Source of the DNA: Limnephilus marmoratus
Lineage: Eukaryota > Arthropoda > Insecta > Trichoptera > Limnephilidae
Length of the DNA: 64,000 nt
Assembly: GCA_917880885.1 (NCBI GenBank)
Contig: OU862919.1
Coordinates: 47,157,058-47,221,057 of the forward strand
Direction of reading: 5' to 3'
Shown here: one piece after another, positions 1 to 14,200 of the stretch
Layout of the letters: every line of letters starts with the position of its first letter
Position numbering within the stretch: the first letter of the stretch is position 1
Made by a program: the position numbers and the translations under genes
The notes under the pieces: model-generated
What the model saw: only the letters and a program-made list of their open reading frames with translations
Told to the model about the DNA's origin: nothing
Databases searched by the model: none

Positions 1-378
1 ATACATCAAATAAAGGCATATTTAATATAAGTTCACCTGTATATAAGAGATACCCGAATATAGCATAATATTATTATTTAGGAGCATCGCGTAGGAACGA
101 TTGCACTTGTTTTATATTCTTCTGATTGTTCACTTGTAAAATATATATTATGATTAAATGAAAACGAATCATCTAGGAAATCCTATATGTGACCGTTTTC
201 TGATTTTTCTGTTTCAAATTTTCGGTTGAGTGTCTTCATTAAAATTATTTCTGTTGGTTTCTTTTTTTTTCTTGCTCTTTTCTCTATTTTGTATGGTTCC
301 ATGACAGTCGATCCGCTGACAATAAGGAACTACAGTCCAATTTTTTAATGAATAATAACCTTCTAACTTAAATACAAT

Positions 379-1548
379 ATCATTACAACAAAGCAACATG
401 GTTTTACAAAAGGCAGAAATGTGGAAAGTAACCTCGTTCTTCTTACTGAATTCATTGTCGATCACATGGACAACCGCACTCAAGTAGATATCATACATAC
501 AGACTTTGCCAAAGCATTTGATAAAATTAATCAAAAACTATTACTCAGAAAACTTTGGTCATTAGGTATATGTAGTAATTTATTTCGTTGGGTTACATCT
601 TATATACTCAAGAGATCACAGGCAGTAGCAATAAAGGGTTTTGAAACAGATTTCAGTGAAATTTCCTCTGGGATCCAACAGGGTTCTCATCTCGGACCAT
701 TGTTTTTCATTTTATATATCAATGATTTGGTCGATGTTGTTAAATACTCTGAAATAGAATTATTTGCTGATGATGCCAAGCTATACAAACCAATAAAAAG
801 TCTAAACGATTGTGTCAATTTACAACATGATTTAAACAATATATTTACCTATTGCCAACATAATCAACTATTTCTAAATGTCTCAAAATGTCATCATATT
901 ACCTTTTCAAGAAATAAAAATAAAACATTATTTAATTATTCTATAAATAACAACAACATTGCAACAGTCTCAGATATTCGTGATCTTGGAATAACCCTTG
1001 ATAGTAAACTACAATATAACCTTCATATACAACAAATCACAAATAAAGCTTCCAAAATGTTAGGTTTCATCATAAGAAACACAAAACTTTTTAATAGCAT
1101 CAATATCATTAAGCAACTCTACTTTGCCTATGTACGTAGTCATCTGGAGTTTGCATCAGTTGTTTGGTCTCCATTTTGCAAAATCCACATAAACAAAATC
1201 GAGGCTATTCAAAACAAATTCTTAAAATATCTTTGTTACAAGTCGTTTGTAAGATTTAATAATTATGCAGAGGCAGCTTCACACTTTAAAATTGATTCAT
1301 TGAGTGTACGAAGGCATCATATGGATGCACTATTCTTGTATAAAGTAGTCAACAATAATATTCAATGCCCAGAGTTGCTAAATAAAATTCAATTCAATGT
1401 ACCTGCACGTTCAACACGCTCTTCTGCCCTGTTCAGGGTGGATCAATGCAAGACAAACTGTAAGCAGAATTCTTGCCTGAACAGACTATGCAATAGTTAT
1501 AATAGCGTATTATCCAATGTTGACATTTTCAATTGCAAAACTTACTGA
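379..1548 (+). pseudogene. Non-LTR (LINE) retrotransposon reverse transcriptase, 5'-truncated
   Basis: The frame is open from about 367 to the TGA-terminated end at 1548, giving roughly 390 residues with no internal stop. It enters the RT domain at QHGFTKGRNV and continues through FAKAFD, SGIQQGSHLGP and the catalytic FADD box (about residue 115 from the GTG at 421), then the thumb and a C-terminal region with YLCYKSF. This order is typical of CR1/Jockey-type LINEs, which copy their RNA by target-primed reverse transcription. The endonuclease domain and start of the ORF are missing, as usual for 5'-truncated LINE copies. The uninterrupted frame suggests a fairly recent insertion. An AT-rich 3' tail follows to about 1800. 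The clade is uncertain; the RT assignment is firm. Confidence 0.9.
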
Positions 1549-3147
1549 ATATAAAAGGTCGATAAAAGAGTATTTCTCTGATGGTTCTTGAATAATGTTA
1601 TGTTTTTATTGTTTATATTTCTGTTATGATTTGATTTATATGTACAACTTCTCTCCATGGCTACCAATTTATTGATAGATTTTCTTGTTTTGTAATTTTT
1701 CATTTTTATATAAAAAAAAATTGTTTTGAGTATATACATATATATATTTTTTTGTTTTATATAATTTTGGATTAATATTCCTTTTTTATAAAATTAACTT
1801 ACTTATTCTTATTATGCTGTCTCAGTAGAAGTAAACTCACAAGGAGGAAATCCGTAATTGGTTTTATTTTGGCTATTTAATACTATGTACAAACTGAAAT
1901 AAATATAAACTGTCGATTTCCCGAAAATTAATAAATAAATAACTACATATTTATTTTTATTTTTAGAGTTAGTTTCAATAGTTAAAATAATTGTCAAAGT
2001 TTTAATTTTTCAAGATCCCCCGAAAACCACCGTATGTGTAGTGAATCTTGTGATGTCATCACTCCTGAAAAGTTACTATAAGATCGATTATAAGATTTTT
2101 AAATTCAAAGTTCGAAGTATTCTCCCTAGAGAAGCATTACTATTTTTTTTGTGCAGTAGTTTTTGAATAATAATAATAATAATTTTTGAATAATAATTTT
2201 TTTACTAATAAGAGATACCTTTATTTTTGAAACTGAATTATTTAGGCCTAAATAATGTTTCAATAAACACAACAACTAAATCTCTATAAACAGTATGTAA
2301 ATAAACGAATAAGATGAAACGTTGTTAATACGATGGCTTGTGTCATACCTACATTCCCATACAATGACTTTACGGTGTTCAGTGACGTCACCACTAAACA
2401 TTTCAATAATACGAACTTGACAGTGTGTTTCTATGACCCGATTAAAAATGGACTTTTTAATAATTTTTTAAAAACTCTGCGTTTAATATTATTAAATAAA
2501 ACTTATATATTCAGAATCAGCGTTCATTGGTCTGTATGAACATACTTTTTTAAAGCCATAATATTTTTCACTGGAGTTCCTTATTGGTCCTCCGGCGTAC
2601 TTATATACAATGTGCAGTTGCTTTAGGAAAAATATGTTTTACCCAATTACACAAAAATATGACTAAGTGACCCTACGGAGATGTGCAGAGAAGATGTAAC
2701 GCCGAATAACAAAAGAATGAAACATATTTTCATTCAAATGCATCAAGGAAAAATTTGCTTCTCTATACATATACTGTATGTACCAGCGCACAAGTACAAA
2801 AAATTGACATTGTGTATAAATTCCTTTGGGTATTTTCGAAGTCAAACTAAATATCTTTTACATTTGAAATTGGTAAATAATATACAAAAAAATTACAATT
2901 TTATAGTAAATACCATTTTGGGGGATCAATTGTCAGGGGATTAACTGTCAAGTCACCATTTTGTATAATATAATATACATGTAATGCAACCATATCTAAT
3001 TATTTGAAGTTTTTTGTTATTTATAATACATTATAAATTCTTGCTCTCTTTTTATCATGAAGTAAAGCACATAAAATATATAATATTGTAAAACCCATCA
3101 GCCAAGCGATTCTCTATCTTTTGTGAGATCGAGATAGATCTCGAGCG
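1549..3147. other. AT-rich DNA without recognisable genes
   Basis: LINE 3' tail and then low-complexity AT-rich sequence, including a short AAT microsatellite near 2165-2180. Only short spurious ORFs are present; I see no coding, RNA or repeat signature. Confidence 0.5.
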
Positions 3148-3348
3148 AGAGGGGTGGGTAGGAATCTGGGGTTCAGTATGTCCTGGTCATCCGCCCCCAA
3201 GACATAGACAAACCTCACCCCATGAACCCGGGCACCCCTGCCAAATCACCAAACGTAGCGAACCACTTGGGGTGACCTATGGCAGCGGTGTTGGTTATCC
3301 AATAAAGGTTCCCGGGGCGGCGGTACCCATTCTCGCCTCCCAAATTGT
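3148..3348 (-). repeat. Rep-A retroposon copy 1 (partial)
   Basis: Matches the Rep-A consensus found at eleven places in this window. It runs from AGGGGTGGGTAGGAATCTGG to the shared end CCTCCCAAATTG. Rep-A has a poly-T start on the plus strand in fuller copies, so the element reads on the minus strand with a 3' poly-A, as a SINE-like retroposon would. This copy lacks the poly-A-proximal third. Confidence 0.7.
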
Positions 3349-3401
3349 CTTAGCACCCTTATGTCTCAGATACTGCTGTGAGTTGGTTATTCATCAATAG
3401 A

Positions 3402-3640
3402 TTCAGCTTCTTTCAATAGATGTCGATAGCATAGTTAGTAATACAAAGTTTTGCTGTATCCCAACAGATGGTAGTTAAGCATGATATCAGAAGAGTACCA
3501 TCTATTGTCATTTTTGTAGTTTCAGCTTCCTTCAACAGATGTGGATAGCATAGTTAATAGCACAAAGTTTAGCTATATCCCAATATACGGCAGTTAAGCA
3601 TGATATCAGAAGAATACATCTGTCTTCCTTCAGTCTTAGA
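3402..3640. repeat. Two-copy tandem duplication, period about 119 bp
   Basis: Two adjacent diverged copies both begin TTCAGCTTC (3402 and 3521) and both end with AAGCATGATATCAGAAGA. No coding potential seen. Confidence 0.7.
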
Positions 3641-4027
3641 TACGAATGGTTACGATTATTGCCGAAGACATTGCCAAGTTGGGCTGGCACCTCCAGTCCG
3701 TCAGCGGGAGCGGCAGAACTACTTAGAGCCTAGGTAAGGACGTCTGTCCAGTTTAATATTTATGATAACTTAACAAACCAACTATTAATCACACAAACCT
3801 CAAACTTACTTGGAAGATACCCGACACATCTTAAGTTGTATTAATATTGGAAATTAAGAGATGACAACTCTATTGGTATGAACTTATACATTGCATCGCT
3901 TTAGTTCTTATTTGTCCAATAGACCATTAGAAAATTTTACAAGAGAAGGTTTTCTTTCATTATTTCAATGAAACATTCTAATTCCATTAAGGTAAAGGTT
4001 TCATTAGTTTAAATAATTTTTAGTGAA

Positions 4028-4700
4028 CCCCTCCGCAACTTAAGCAGATATATGCGTTAAAAATATGACAGCAGTCAACGTGTTTATACGTCAGCGCGTG
4101 TGTCTCCATAGAAATCGTTCTGACTCCGTTATTGTTTTAGTGACATCCCTAAAATAAAAAGTGAAAGGTCGATAGTGAATCATGCTGCACATCTCTATTC
4201 AAGTTGTCCATAGAAATACATAAAAAGAACATTCTGTCAGACGCGCAGTCTGACACATAATTTATCCCGCCAAATTTCCTACGGGCGGGTCGACTGCGCC
4301 CGACATTGTTAATTTTTATTAAATATTTTTATATGAATTGATAAAAAAGTGAGGTGACAAAAGTGTTTGTTACACATTTATACAATAGAATAAGTATTGT
4401 TGTTTACATAATCTGTGATTTTAGTACCGTTTTCACATAAAAACATCACATGAGTCATTTTTACATTTTTTTAATGTTTGCATCTAAATTTTAGTATTTA
4501 CAAATATTAATATTTATTTGTAATATAATAATTCAAAAGCTTATTTTGTAACCTGTCTAAAACAGTTTTTAGTATTCGGCTACGTTCAGAAATGTTTCAT
4601 TTATAAAGCTTTAATTGTGAAGCGGTATTAACACAAAGTTTTCGTAAAATGTCATTTTGTTTATGACATTATAAGTGCATATTGGCGATTTTCTGAGGGG
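4028..4700. mobile_element. TTAA-target MITE, family 1, copy A (673 bp)
   Basis: Shares its whole length with 37734-38404 and 50650-51333. The ends are inverted CCCCTC..G; the right flank is an exact TTAA and the left flank is a decayed TGAA. TTAA target duplication is the hallmark of piggyBac-like elements (also Kolobok), so this is inferred to be a non-autonomous derivative. It lies just past the CSN7 poly(A) signal. No transposase ORF. Confidence 0.8.
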
Positions 4701-4867
4701 TTAAGTGATTAATTATCACTTTTTATACTTTATTTTAAGGTGGAGATTGAACAAAAACTAAAATGGTCCATTGAACAAATAAGAACTGAGGCGACGATTG
4801 GTCAATAGTGTGCTTGGATGAGTCAGGTTGATAAATAACTTTATAAAAAAATCATCCTGAATGCTAT

Positions 4868-4873
4868 TTTATT
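4868..4873 (-). terminator. CSN7 polyadenylation signal AATAAA
   Basis: The minus strand reads AATAAA about 175 bp downstream of the CSN7 stop codon. It is the first canonical hexamer I noticed in the right orientation. Use in vivo is inferred. Confidence 0.45.
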
Positions 4874-5046
4874 ACATATTAAAATTAATTATATACAGCA
4901 ATACAAAAAATGTACAATAATTTGCATATTAAAGAAAATTAAATAAGATTGACTTCGGATGTTTTCTATATTATAATTATATATAAAAAAAAAACTAAAC
5001 ATATTTTTTCCATTACAGCATAGTGAGAGTATTAAATAACATGTAT

Positions 5047-5202
5047 TCATGTAGTTTTCTGCCAGAATTTTCCAGTGTTGCGGGCAGATTTTCCTTTGTT
5101 GTTTGGTTTTTTATTTCTGTAGTGTAGGTCTGAACTGCCAGCTCCTCCGACGTTGTCCTCCACCTCCGCCTGCGCTTTGAGCGTCTTCTTTATGTTGATA
5201 AT
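5047..5202 (-). CDS. CSN7: CSN7 exon 4 (C-terminus)
   Basis: The acceptor CCAG at 5203-5206 (minus) opens a phase-0 exon coding [17 protein letters not shown] and a Gly/Ser/Asn/Lys-rich tail, ending in TGA at 5049-5047. It is the expected CSN7 C-terminal helix after the PCI domain. Confidence 0.93.
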   Translation of the reverse strand: MINIKKTLKAQAEVEDNVGGAGSSDLHYRNKKPNNKGKSARNTGKFWQKTT

Positions 5203-8200
5203 CTGGAGAAGAGTAAATAATTTGTTAACAATATATGTAAACAGTATAAAATGTGACCAACAATATTGATGACAATATAACAAACTTTTATAAAATCAAA
5301 CAAAAGCAAGCTAGTCTTCTATTTATATAAAGAAGAGTGTCTGTGGCGGAACCTGGGCGGGCAGCGTGGATTTGATTTATCTATAGTTTTATTCCAAGAC
5401 TGATGAAATTTTGCATACTTGACCTTCAAAACAAGAGGATAAACTCTGCGTAAAGCAATGCTCGGGACTTAATTAAGCTAATAATAATAACAGCTTGATC
5501 AAAAAGTTTTAGGACCGGCCACCGTGTGGCGCTGTCGGTCACCCGATTGGAATTCTTTTTTCTTGTTAGGTTACCACATCTGTCATTGATACTTCCCTCC
5601 AAAATTCTTCATCATAGATTGAAATTTGTAAAAATTGCGCTGTTCTGAGTACATCTACCTTTGTGCATGTTTCCGATTTTTTACTACTCGTGGATCTTGC
5701 ACAACGATAATGCACCATCGCACAATGCAATCATTATCTGCGAGTTTTTGACCAAAAACAACATAAATACTATCCAGCAGCCTCCGAATTCACCTAATCC
5801 GGCTCCCTGCAACTTTTTCCTGTTTAACCGACTTATAAAATCGCATCACGGAACACGTAACAGCACCCGAGAGGATGCCATGAAAAAATCGAGAACGTCT
5901 CTGACGGACGTACCGAATATTGAGTACCAGCGGTGTTTCAGGGATTGGATCAAGTGCTGGCGTAAGTGAGTTGCAGTCGCTGGAGAGTACTTTGAAGGGA
6001 ACCATATCGATTTTGATGAATAAACTTGTATTTTCGATTTTATGAACAGAGTCCTAAAACTTTTTGATCAGGGCAATATATATATATTTTTTTTTTTTTA
6101 CGTGAGCTCCACACAGGAGGCCCTGAGAAAAATAATTTCCCTCAGGGCCTATGTCATCTTTGGGGATGCTGTGTGGAGGGTTTTTTTTAAGGAAAGGAAG
6201 GAGGGGAGAGTTCTGGGAAGGAAGAGGGTTTTAGGGGTGGGTAGGAATCTGGGGTTCAGTGTGTCCTGGTCATCCGCCTCCAAAACCTAGACAAACCTCA
6301 CCCCATGAACCCGGGCACCCCTGCTAAATCACCAAACATAGCGAACCACTTGGGGTGACCTATGGCAGAGGTGTTGGTTATCCAATAAAGGTTCCCGGGG
6401 CGGCGGTACCCATTCCCGCCTCCCAAATTGTTGTATGTTATATATTATACATATAACATACAACAGTGTATGAATTAGACATCATCCTTAAGTCGGGTCC
6501 ATAGCTTTGAAATTTGCCTTGACAGTTCCATAACAACATCCAACGTTTGTCATCAACATCATAAATATTGACAATTTTTGTTGTGTTTCGAGCTTCCCAT
6601 GTTCGACGGAAAACATTTCCTAAACATTCCATCCCGGGTGAAGTGGGAAAGCAGGCGGGGGCCGGCGGGGGTGGGAATAATTCATTTTTTGACAGATGCC
6701 GCACAATGCGGTCGTGTATGGAGAATTAACGGAACGGCCTTTTGTGATTATCTGCAATCACGGGTTCAAAATATTATTGTACCTAAATATAATATAATAA
6801 TAAAAATATTTGATAATAAAATTATAATATAATATCAAATATTTATAATTATTCTGTTTTTGACGTAAATATTTACGCACTCTAAACTCTTAATAGTAAC
6901 TTTAGGTCGTGCAATAATCGATATTAGTCGGAAATCTTTTCTGATAAATAAATATCTATTAATATATCTGTGTTTTCTCCCTGATGCATCTCTTTTTCAT
7001 CAGAACGCATTTTAACATTGATATAAACGCCAAAAATGTCAAACGTCAAATGCTCGTTGCTTAAAAGCGTCGACACGTCCTTATCGCAGACCACAAGCCA
7101 AATTGTGTGTGATCGCGCGAACTTCGCACCCATCTTTCAACCGTGTTTAGTGTTTCAAAAAACGGAGGAGACGGAAAACAAAAAATATTGATGTGATGTT
7201 TGATGGACTTTTACGGCAAATTGCGGCAAATGTTTGAGCTCTGGACCCGCCTTTAGGGTTGCTCTGTGGGTGGGGAAGGAGAAGAAGTTCTGGGAAGGAA
7301 AAAGGTATGAGGGGTGGGTATGATTCTGTCTTATGAACCAACCCTATGTAATGCAAGGCGTTGGGTCGAGGGTGTCTCCCTTAACCGGCCTCTCCCGATC
7401 CAGCATGCCATGCAGCTGGTGGGCCGACGCATCCACCACCAAACCTAGCACACCATAAACCCCTGTTAATTCACCAAACACAGCGAACCACTTGGGGTGA
7501 CCTATGACAGCGGTGTTGGTTATCCAATGAATGGTTCCCAGGGCAGCAGTAACCATACCCACCTCCCAAGTTGAAAAAAATCCATTGATGAGACTATAAA
7601 TTTGCCTTGATCATACAATAAGTTATTAAGGAGATTATAATGTATAACTCTCACCAGAAAAATTCTGCAATTAATTATAAAGAAGTGAGATGAGTTAAGG
7701 CTCCAGAACAGATGATTGAATCTTTACAAGCAATCAATAAACTATTTTAGAAACCTTTCCAATCGCCTATAGATTAGAGACCGTAATTCAAAATCGAAAT
7801 ATTGTTTGAAACTACCTTAACTATGTATAGCAACTAGAGATGCCACGAATAGTGATTTTGTCGAATACCGAATATTCGGCTACGCTCTCGGCCGAAGCGA
7901 CGAATATTCGGCGGCCGAACATTCGGTGACACTTAGTACATTTTGCGGGTGACAGGTTACCTGCATCATTGAAGTGCTTGCGGTAACCACGCCGCCGTGG
8001 CACGACCTACTCATTTGCAGGTAGGTCGTGCCACAACACGCATTATTTGTTGATTGTTACATCAAATAGTGTTACTTAAATTGTATATCTTAAAAAATAC
8101 ATTGAAACTTGTAGTGGGTACATCTTAAAAAATACATTGAAACTTGTAGTGGGTACATCTTAAAAAATACATTGAAACTTGTAGTGGGTACATCTTAAAA

Positions 8201-11200
8201 AATACATTGAAACTTGTAGTGGGTACATCTTAAAAAATACATTGAAACTTGTAGTGGGTACATCTTAAAAAATACATGAAAACTGTTCGTCTAGATCGGA
8301 TAGCAGACCCTTTCAAGTGATGGTCAGTAAACACGAAACAGTATACCTACAAGCCTAGCAGAATTAACTAAGATTTATTTATCATGTGGCAGTGTAGTGA
8401 GCGGCTTTTTTCGGAAGTAGGTATAATTTATTATGAAAAATGCAATCGTTTGCTATCAACAAAAGCTGAAAAAAATGTTTTCATTCATCATAACTTAACA
8501 TTGATAGATTATAAGTATTAAATATGCTGATTTTTTGATCAAATAAAAAAATTTGTGAGGAAAATTGGGCTTTTTTTTCATGATTTGGTATTCGGCCGAA
8601 TAGTTCGCAATATTCGGCCGAATATTGAATAATTGAAAAAGTAGCCGAATATTCGTGGCATCTCTAATAGCAACCCTCTCTACTTTTCAGCCTCTTACCA
8701 CTACCCAAATTAGGAATGTCATAGTCCCACCAGATCTTGTAATATATAAAAATACAATCAGGCCACGGACATATGAATATATCTGGACCTGCCCTAAGTG
8801 ATAAAAACGTATTATTTTCCCCTCCCCATGGAACCGGCTGGAGCTCCTCCTTGGCGCCAGTTCGCCCCATGGGGAAGGGATAGAGCCTCGCTTGAATCTA
8901 AAATGTGTGACGTCATCATTCATGCCGTGGGCAGCGCGAAGCTAACATCTATACATTTAACGAAATAACACGCTAAAACGCCAAGCTTGTGCTATACAAC
9001 ATACCTACATATCAATGTGCACATAGCGAATGTGGGCGGTTCCTTAGTGTGCTCGTCGCTGGTTACAGGGGTAAGTAAATTATGAAACATTTGTAAAAGT
9101 GTCTTAACTAAACACGGCAACAAAATATTGCTATGTGAAAACGGGCGAATCTTTTTGGGGTGTACATTTGGCCTACGCAAATATTTTATTAACGTGGCAA
9201 GCAATTCGCGCTCCCATGTAAAAAGGTCTATTCATTCAAAGCAGATTTTGCTTTTAAGAACTAAATGGTGATATTATAATGCGAGATGCCTATATACTGT
9301 CAGATTGATTTTTCAACTAATCACAGTCATCTTCCCCTCTTCGCCCCCCCATAGTTTGGTTTTACCCCTCACCTGTATCTTCTCGTCTATCCATTTGGAT
9401 GTCTATGAATCAGGCTCATTTACAAATTAATATGTTAATCAGTGGAATAAAATTCACAAAAAAACTGTTAAATATATTAATTAATCTTTCCTTAGATCGG
9501 CAAGTCTATATATAAGTAGAAAATCATTGATGTCAGTTGTTATTGAACAACAAACTGGACTGAATTTATTTTGTTTATACTATGTCAAGAACTGGTCAAA
9601 GAATTAATTTATAAAAAGAAAGAATAGCTTTTCATGACAAAATTACAAAGGCGTGAATTTCGTGTACCAATATTATATTGCCAGAATTACCCACTGACGG
9701 AATTACACATGGAGAAAATTACACAGTAAAAAAAATAAACAACTTAAACTGTTAGGCCTCAGGCGTATTCTGTCAGAAGGTCAAAATATTTCTGCTATAC
9801 AATAAAGTTAAAATAAATGGAATATTTCTCAACAACTAAACACCGTATTTTAAAGGTGATGAAATATGCTTTCAAATTTTATAATTAGAAATAATTTTTT
9901 TATTTTTAAATATACAGTAGAGCCTCGCTAATCTGGACCCCCGTTACTTCAGTGCACGCTGTAATCCGGACGGGTGCGTGCAGGTCAAAACGTGTCAATA
10001 TTCAATCATTTGCCGTCACTCGTTTATTAACTTTTAGTTTTTTTTTTTTTCATGTTAAGTGCCCAATTTCAAAAGTACATTTGTACGTACATACATATTC
10101 TTGTCTAAATTGACTTTAAATTATTACTTTAATAAATGAAACCCAAGTTAAAAATGTGTTTTTTTTCCTATTAAAAAATTGCGTACTATAATCCGAACGC
10201 CTCGATAATTCGCAAGGGGTCTTCTTTTTTCCTATCCGGATTAGCGATGCCCTACTGTAAATATTTTGAATGCAAAAGTAAAAGAGTTTTAAAAATGGCT
10301 CAATTCTCGAAGTTTCTCAATTTTTTTTCAAATAGCAGTAGGAAACTGGTTTCATAAAGGTGTACATTTTAATTATTTTGTGGTTAACTTTTAGACTTGA
10401 ATATAAAAGGTAGTATTTTTCTTTCCAACCACTTAGATCAGTGGTGGGCAAACTTTCTTCATGGGGGGCCAGAAAGTTTTAAAAAATTTCAGAGGGCCAG
10501 GAGTATAGCCAAAATGCATTTTGTTTTAAAATCTATATTCTAATTATAAAACTTTACACACAAACACTAATACAAGTTACAGATTACAATTATTTAACTT
10601 TTATTTGAATGCCCTGTTATGGTTGGTGTGTGAGACATATGAAATTGTTTTTGATTGGCCATAATGTCTTCAAATGCAGGTTTGAGCTGCGACGAAGTAA
10701 CCTTTAGCAGCGAGAAAAGGTGCTCATCAGTTAATCGATTTCTGACCGAGTTTTTCAGCAATTTCATGGTCGAAAAAGTCTGTTCGCAGACATCCGACGA
10801 TCCAAACATCGCTATTATTTTCTGGGCGTGATCAAATATCTTTGGATATTCAGTTTTCGGCAGTGTTCTATAAAAATCTAATTTTTCGGAATTTTAGAAC
10901 AATTGTTTTAAATGGGGGCTGCACTGCATTTCAACAATTTCTAACTGCAATTCTGCAGGGACATTCTCCGGGTCCACATTAAACGGCATTGAAAAAACAT
11001 CAAGCGATGAACGAATATTCTTAAAATCTTGAAACCTAGTTTCAAATTTGCATCGCAATGCAACACATGAACTACGTGGCTAGTCTAGAAATGGCTTCTT
11101 TTCCAAATTAAAATAATTTACTTTATACAGCTGGCTATAATAGCCCGCGATAATTATATTTTGACACCGACAATCCTTCGAAATTAATGGTATATAATAG

Positions 11201-14200
11201 GTATACTTATAATTTTGAAAGATCGTCGGCAGGCCGGATTAAATACTTTTGCGGGCTGGAGCTGGCCCGCGGGCCGTACTTAGCCCATCACTGGTTTAGA
11301 TCATATTTCTCGCCGTGATAGTAAGGGAGACACAAAGATTTCTATGAGACCTATCTGAGTTGTTCCCAAAAGCGAAAAAATTAACTTTTTTTTAAATATG
11401 AAATTTATATAACACACACCTAAACACTCTAAAATTCAAATCTATTAAAAAATGGAATTTTTTTTAAGTGTGTAATTCCAGTAGATGTAATGCAGGTGTA
11501 ATTCTCTACATGTGTAATTATGCGCTTGTGTAATTCTGGTACGTGAAATTCACACTTGTGTGGTGCCATTCTTTCACCCTCTGTGCCGACCATCCAAAAG
11601 AAGAAATATCCTCACCTCCTGCTCGATTGAGTCCTTGTGCTTGGTCCTGCGCTGCTTCTCCGAGTTTGCACGTTGGATCTGCGTGTCCACGCAGGCAAGC
11701 ACCGCGTCGCAGGACTCGCACCACTCGCGCAGCGTGGCCAGGATGGAGTCCACCTCCTCGGGCCGGGCATCCCTGCCCAGCGCATAGTCCACCTCCAGCC
11801 GGCTATTCTTCTGATCCAGCTTGCCATGGATTATATCTGCAAATCCAACACCACAAATAAATCTTATTAACGCACTGACGTCGGAAGGATAGTTTCATTT
11901 TTTACATCGGTCTTAATTAGATCCTTTGACCTTTAGGAGAACTATTGTGGAAGACTAATGTTTAAGTATTACTTACTTGCAGCATTAAATTGACCTGCTA
12001 GTTTACTGTGCAACTTGGCAACATTCTCGGAAATTTCATATCTATCATGAAAGAAAAGATGATATTTGCACATAAAATAATAAATAAATTGTTAACCCTT
12101 CGAATAATAAGAAAATAATTTTCTGTCAACTTTTGCCTGTCAAGGTTTGCGCGCAAAAGTCCTGGTTCTTCCCATACATTTTAAATGTTCCTATTTATTG
12201 TTTTTTTTAACGCTTTTGCAAAAAAAAAAAATTGTTCTAAAATTAAGATACAATAATTTTTCCGATGTGTTTATTAGAAATCAACATTTTTGTTTCTAAA
12301 TATTAAAATTTTAATATTGGAAATGTAAATTGGCTAAAAAAGGCACACCTGAGAATATTCGAACTAAAGTAATTAAAATAGAATAAACTTAAAATTTTAA
12401 ATACAGATTCCTTTTCTAAGTAAAATTTGTAATAAAACAGTCACCTCACTTTTTATCACTTTCATACAATTTTATTTTAAAATTAAACGTGTGATGCTTC
12501 ACAAATTGGCGCAAAATTAAACCTTCACTTTTGATCGGGTTTGTCAAATATCTGAACAACCTAGCTCATATAATTCTAAGACAATGAGAAGCATTATTTC
12601 ACTCCGTTTCTAACATAAAAGAAATCACAAATATTCGCATGACAGGAAGAGAGATATCTAACTTTTAATAATGCACTGTTGCTCTGGGACAATCTGGGTC
12701 TCCTGTTATTATAACGGCATATGATGTTTTGGGATAACTTGGGTCTCCTGTGATTAGACGGGTTAAACAAAATATTTTTCAATTAAAATCATATAAGGAC
12801 AATCACAGGCATCACAAGGAGATGCGATGAAATCAGATTATCAAAAAAGGGCAAAGCTAATAAGCAAAACATTTTACTCTACAAAGGGATCAAATATTGT
12901 TATGTGCTGCCACAAACCGAAGTCTACACCAATTGGTAGATTCAAGATGAATTGTAGGAGCCATTTTTTAAAAAAAGGAAAACAATTTCCCTAGGGGCCT
13001 ATGTCATCTTTGAGGATGCTGTGTGGAGGGTTTTTAAGGGAAAGGAAGGAGAAGAAGATATGGGAAGGAAAAAGGTATGAGGGCGGTAGGAATCTGGGGG
13101 TCAGTGTGGCCAGGAGTGACGGACGTATTAATCTATTCCTCACACTGCGGTGCAAGGCGAAGGGTTGGGAGAATCTGGCTGGAGAGGTCAAAATCCTCCC
13201 TCAATCAGTCTCCTCCGATCCAACCCGCCACGCAGTGGTTGGTCAAACGTATCCGCCACCTCTCGACAAACCTCATCCCAAGAACCCGGGCACCCCTGCT
13301 AAGTCACCAAACGTAGCGAACCACTTGGGGTGACCTGTGGCAGGGGTGTTGGTTGTCCAATAAATGGTTCCCGGGGCGGCAGTACCCATACCCGCCTCCC
13401 AAATTAAAAAAGCCATGAATGGTATATAAGTTATAACAGATTAGTCACTAACTAACCAATATGCCGTTTCTCCGCAGGGGTAGGCAGAGAGGATGGACCG
13501 CCAAACAACTCGGTCTTGGCACATACTCCTTGCCTCGTTCACATTCATACATCGTCTCATATATGCTCTTCTATTATTCTGACTCTTGACGTGGCCCGAC
13601 TCAAGTATCTGATTCACTTGGTCGTGCCATGTCTTTCTCTGGCGTCCCCGACTTCTTCTACCATTCACATCTACGTCATATATTCTCCTTACACACCTTT
13701 CCTTGTTCATTCGCTCTACATGCCCAATAATAGATTAGTCATTTGTAAAATTAGATGTAAAAATTACTAAAATAAATAAAATTAAAGGGAAATGTGAATT
13801 CCAACCAAAATTCTGGTTTCAACGTTGTATCGAACGTATTGAGCATATATATTTGAATTGTTAACTATGTGAAATGCTTGTAATTGTTTTATGTTCAATC
13901 AATAAATAGTCAGAGTAGGGGTAGGCAAGCGGGCAGAGAGAGTTTTGTCCCCATCGGACGCTTTCACTGGTGGCAAACGGGGTAGCAACGGTTGGATGCT
14001 ACCGTCACAACAGTTTCGATAAATAGGGTGAAAAAACCCATATTTAACTAACACTTGCGTCGACAACACCTTTCTCTTCTCGCCCTTTTGACCTCGCTCT
14101 GACCTGCTTCCATTCGCCTCGTTTTATTCCAACCATCGCTTCACCCTGGAACACAGATACTCTACACTCTCTGGACCAGACCCGGCTACGTCATAAGGAA

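Larger units (their letters stand above)
7835..8666. mobile_element. Defective hAT element (832 bp)
   Basis: Exact 8-bp duplications ATAGCAAC (7827-7834 and 8667-8674) flank inverted ends TAGAGATGCCACGAATA. The TSD fits the nTnnnnAn pattern described for the Ac group of hAT transposons. Many CGAATATTCGG palindromes lie just inside both ends, probable transposase-binding repeats. Confidence 0.92.
9640..11562. mobile_element. Inverted-end element with GTGTAATT arrays, hosting two later insertions
   Basis: The left end (9640-9727) carries GTGAATTTCGTGTACC then several AATTACACA-type motifs. The right end (11468-11560) carries the reverse complement: GTGTAATT motifs followed by GGTACGTGAAATTCAC. 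The roughly 90-bp arms are imperfect inverted repeats. Removing the pogo-like element (9915-10257) and the hAT element (10439-11293) would leave about 0.7 kb. No clear target duplication was found, so the outer limits are approximate. Confidence 0.6.

Noticed and set aside
11543..11870. Plus-strand ORFs of 75-105 codons
   Set aside because: They are antisense shadows of CSN7 exon 3, whose minus-strand frame matches the family and has splice sites.
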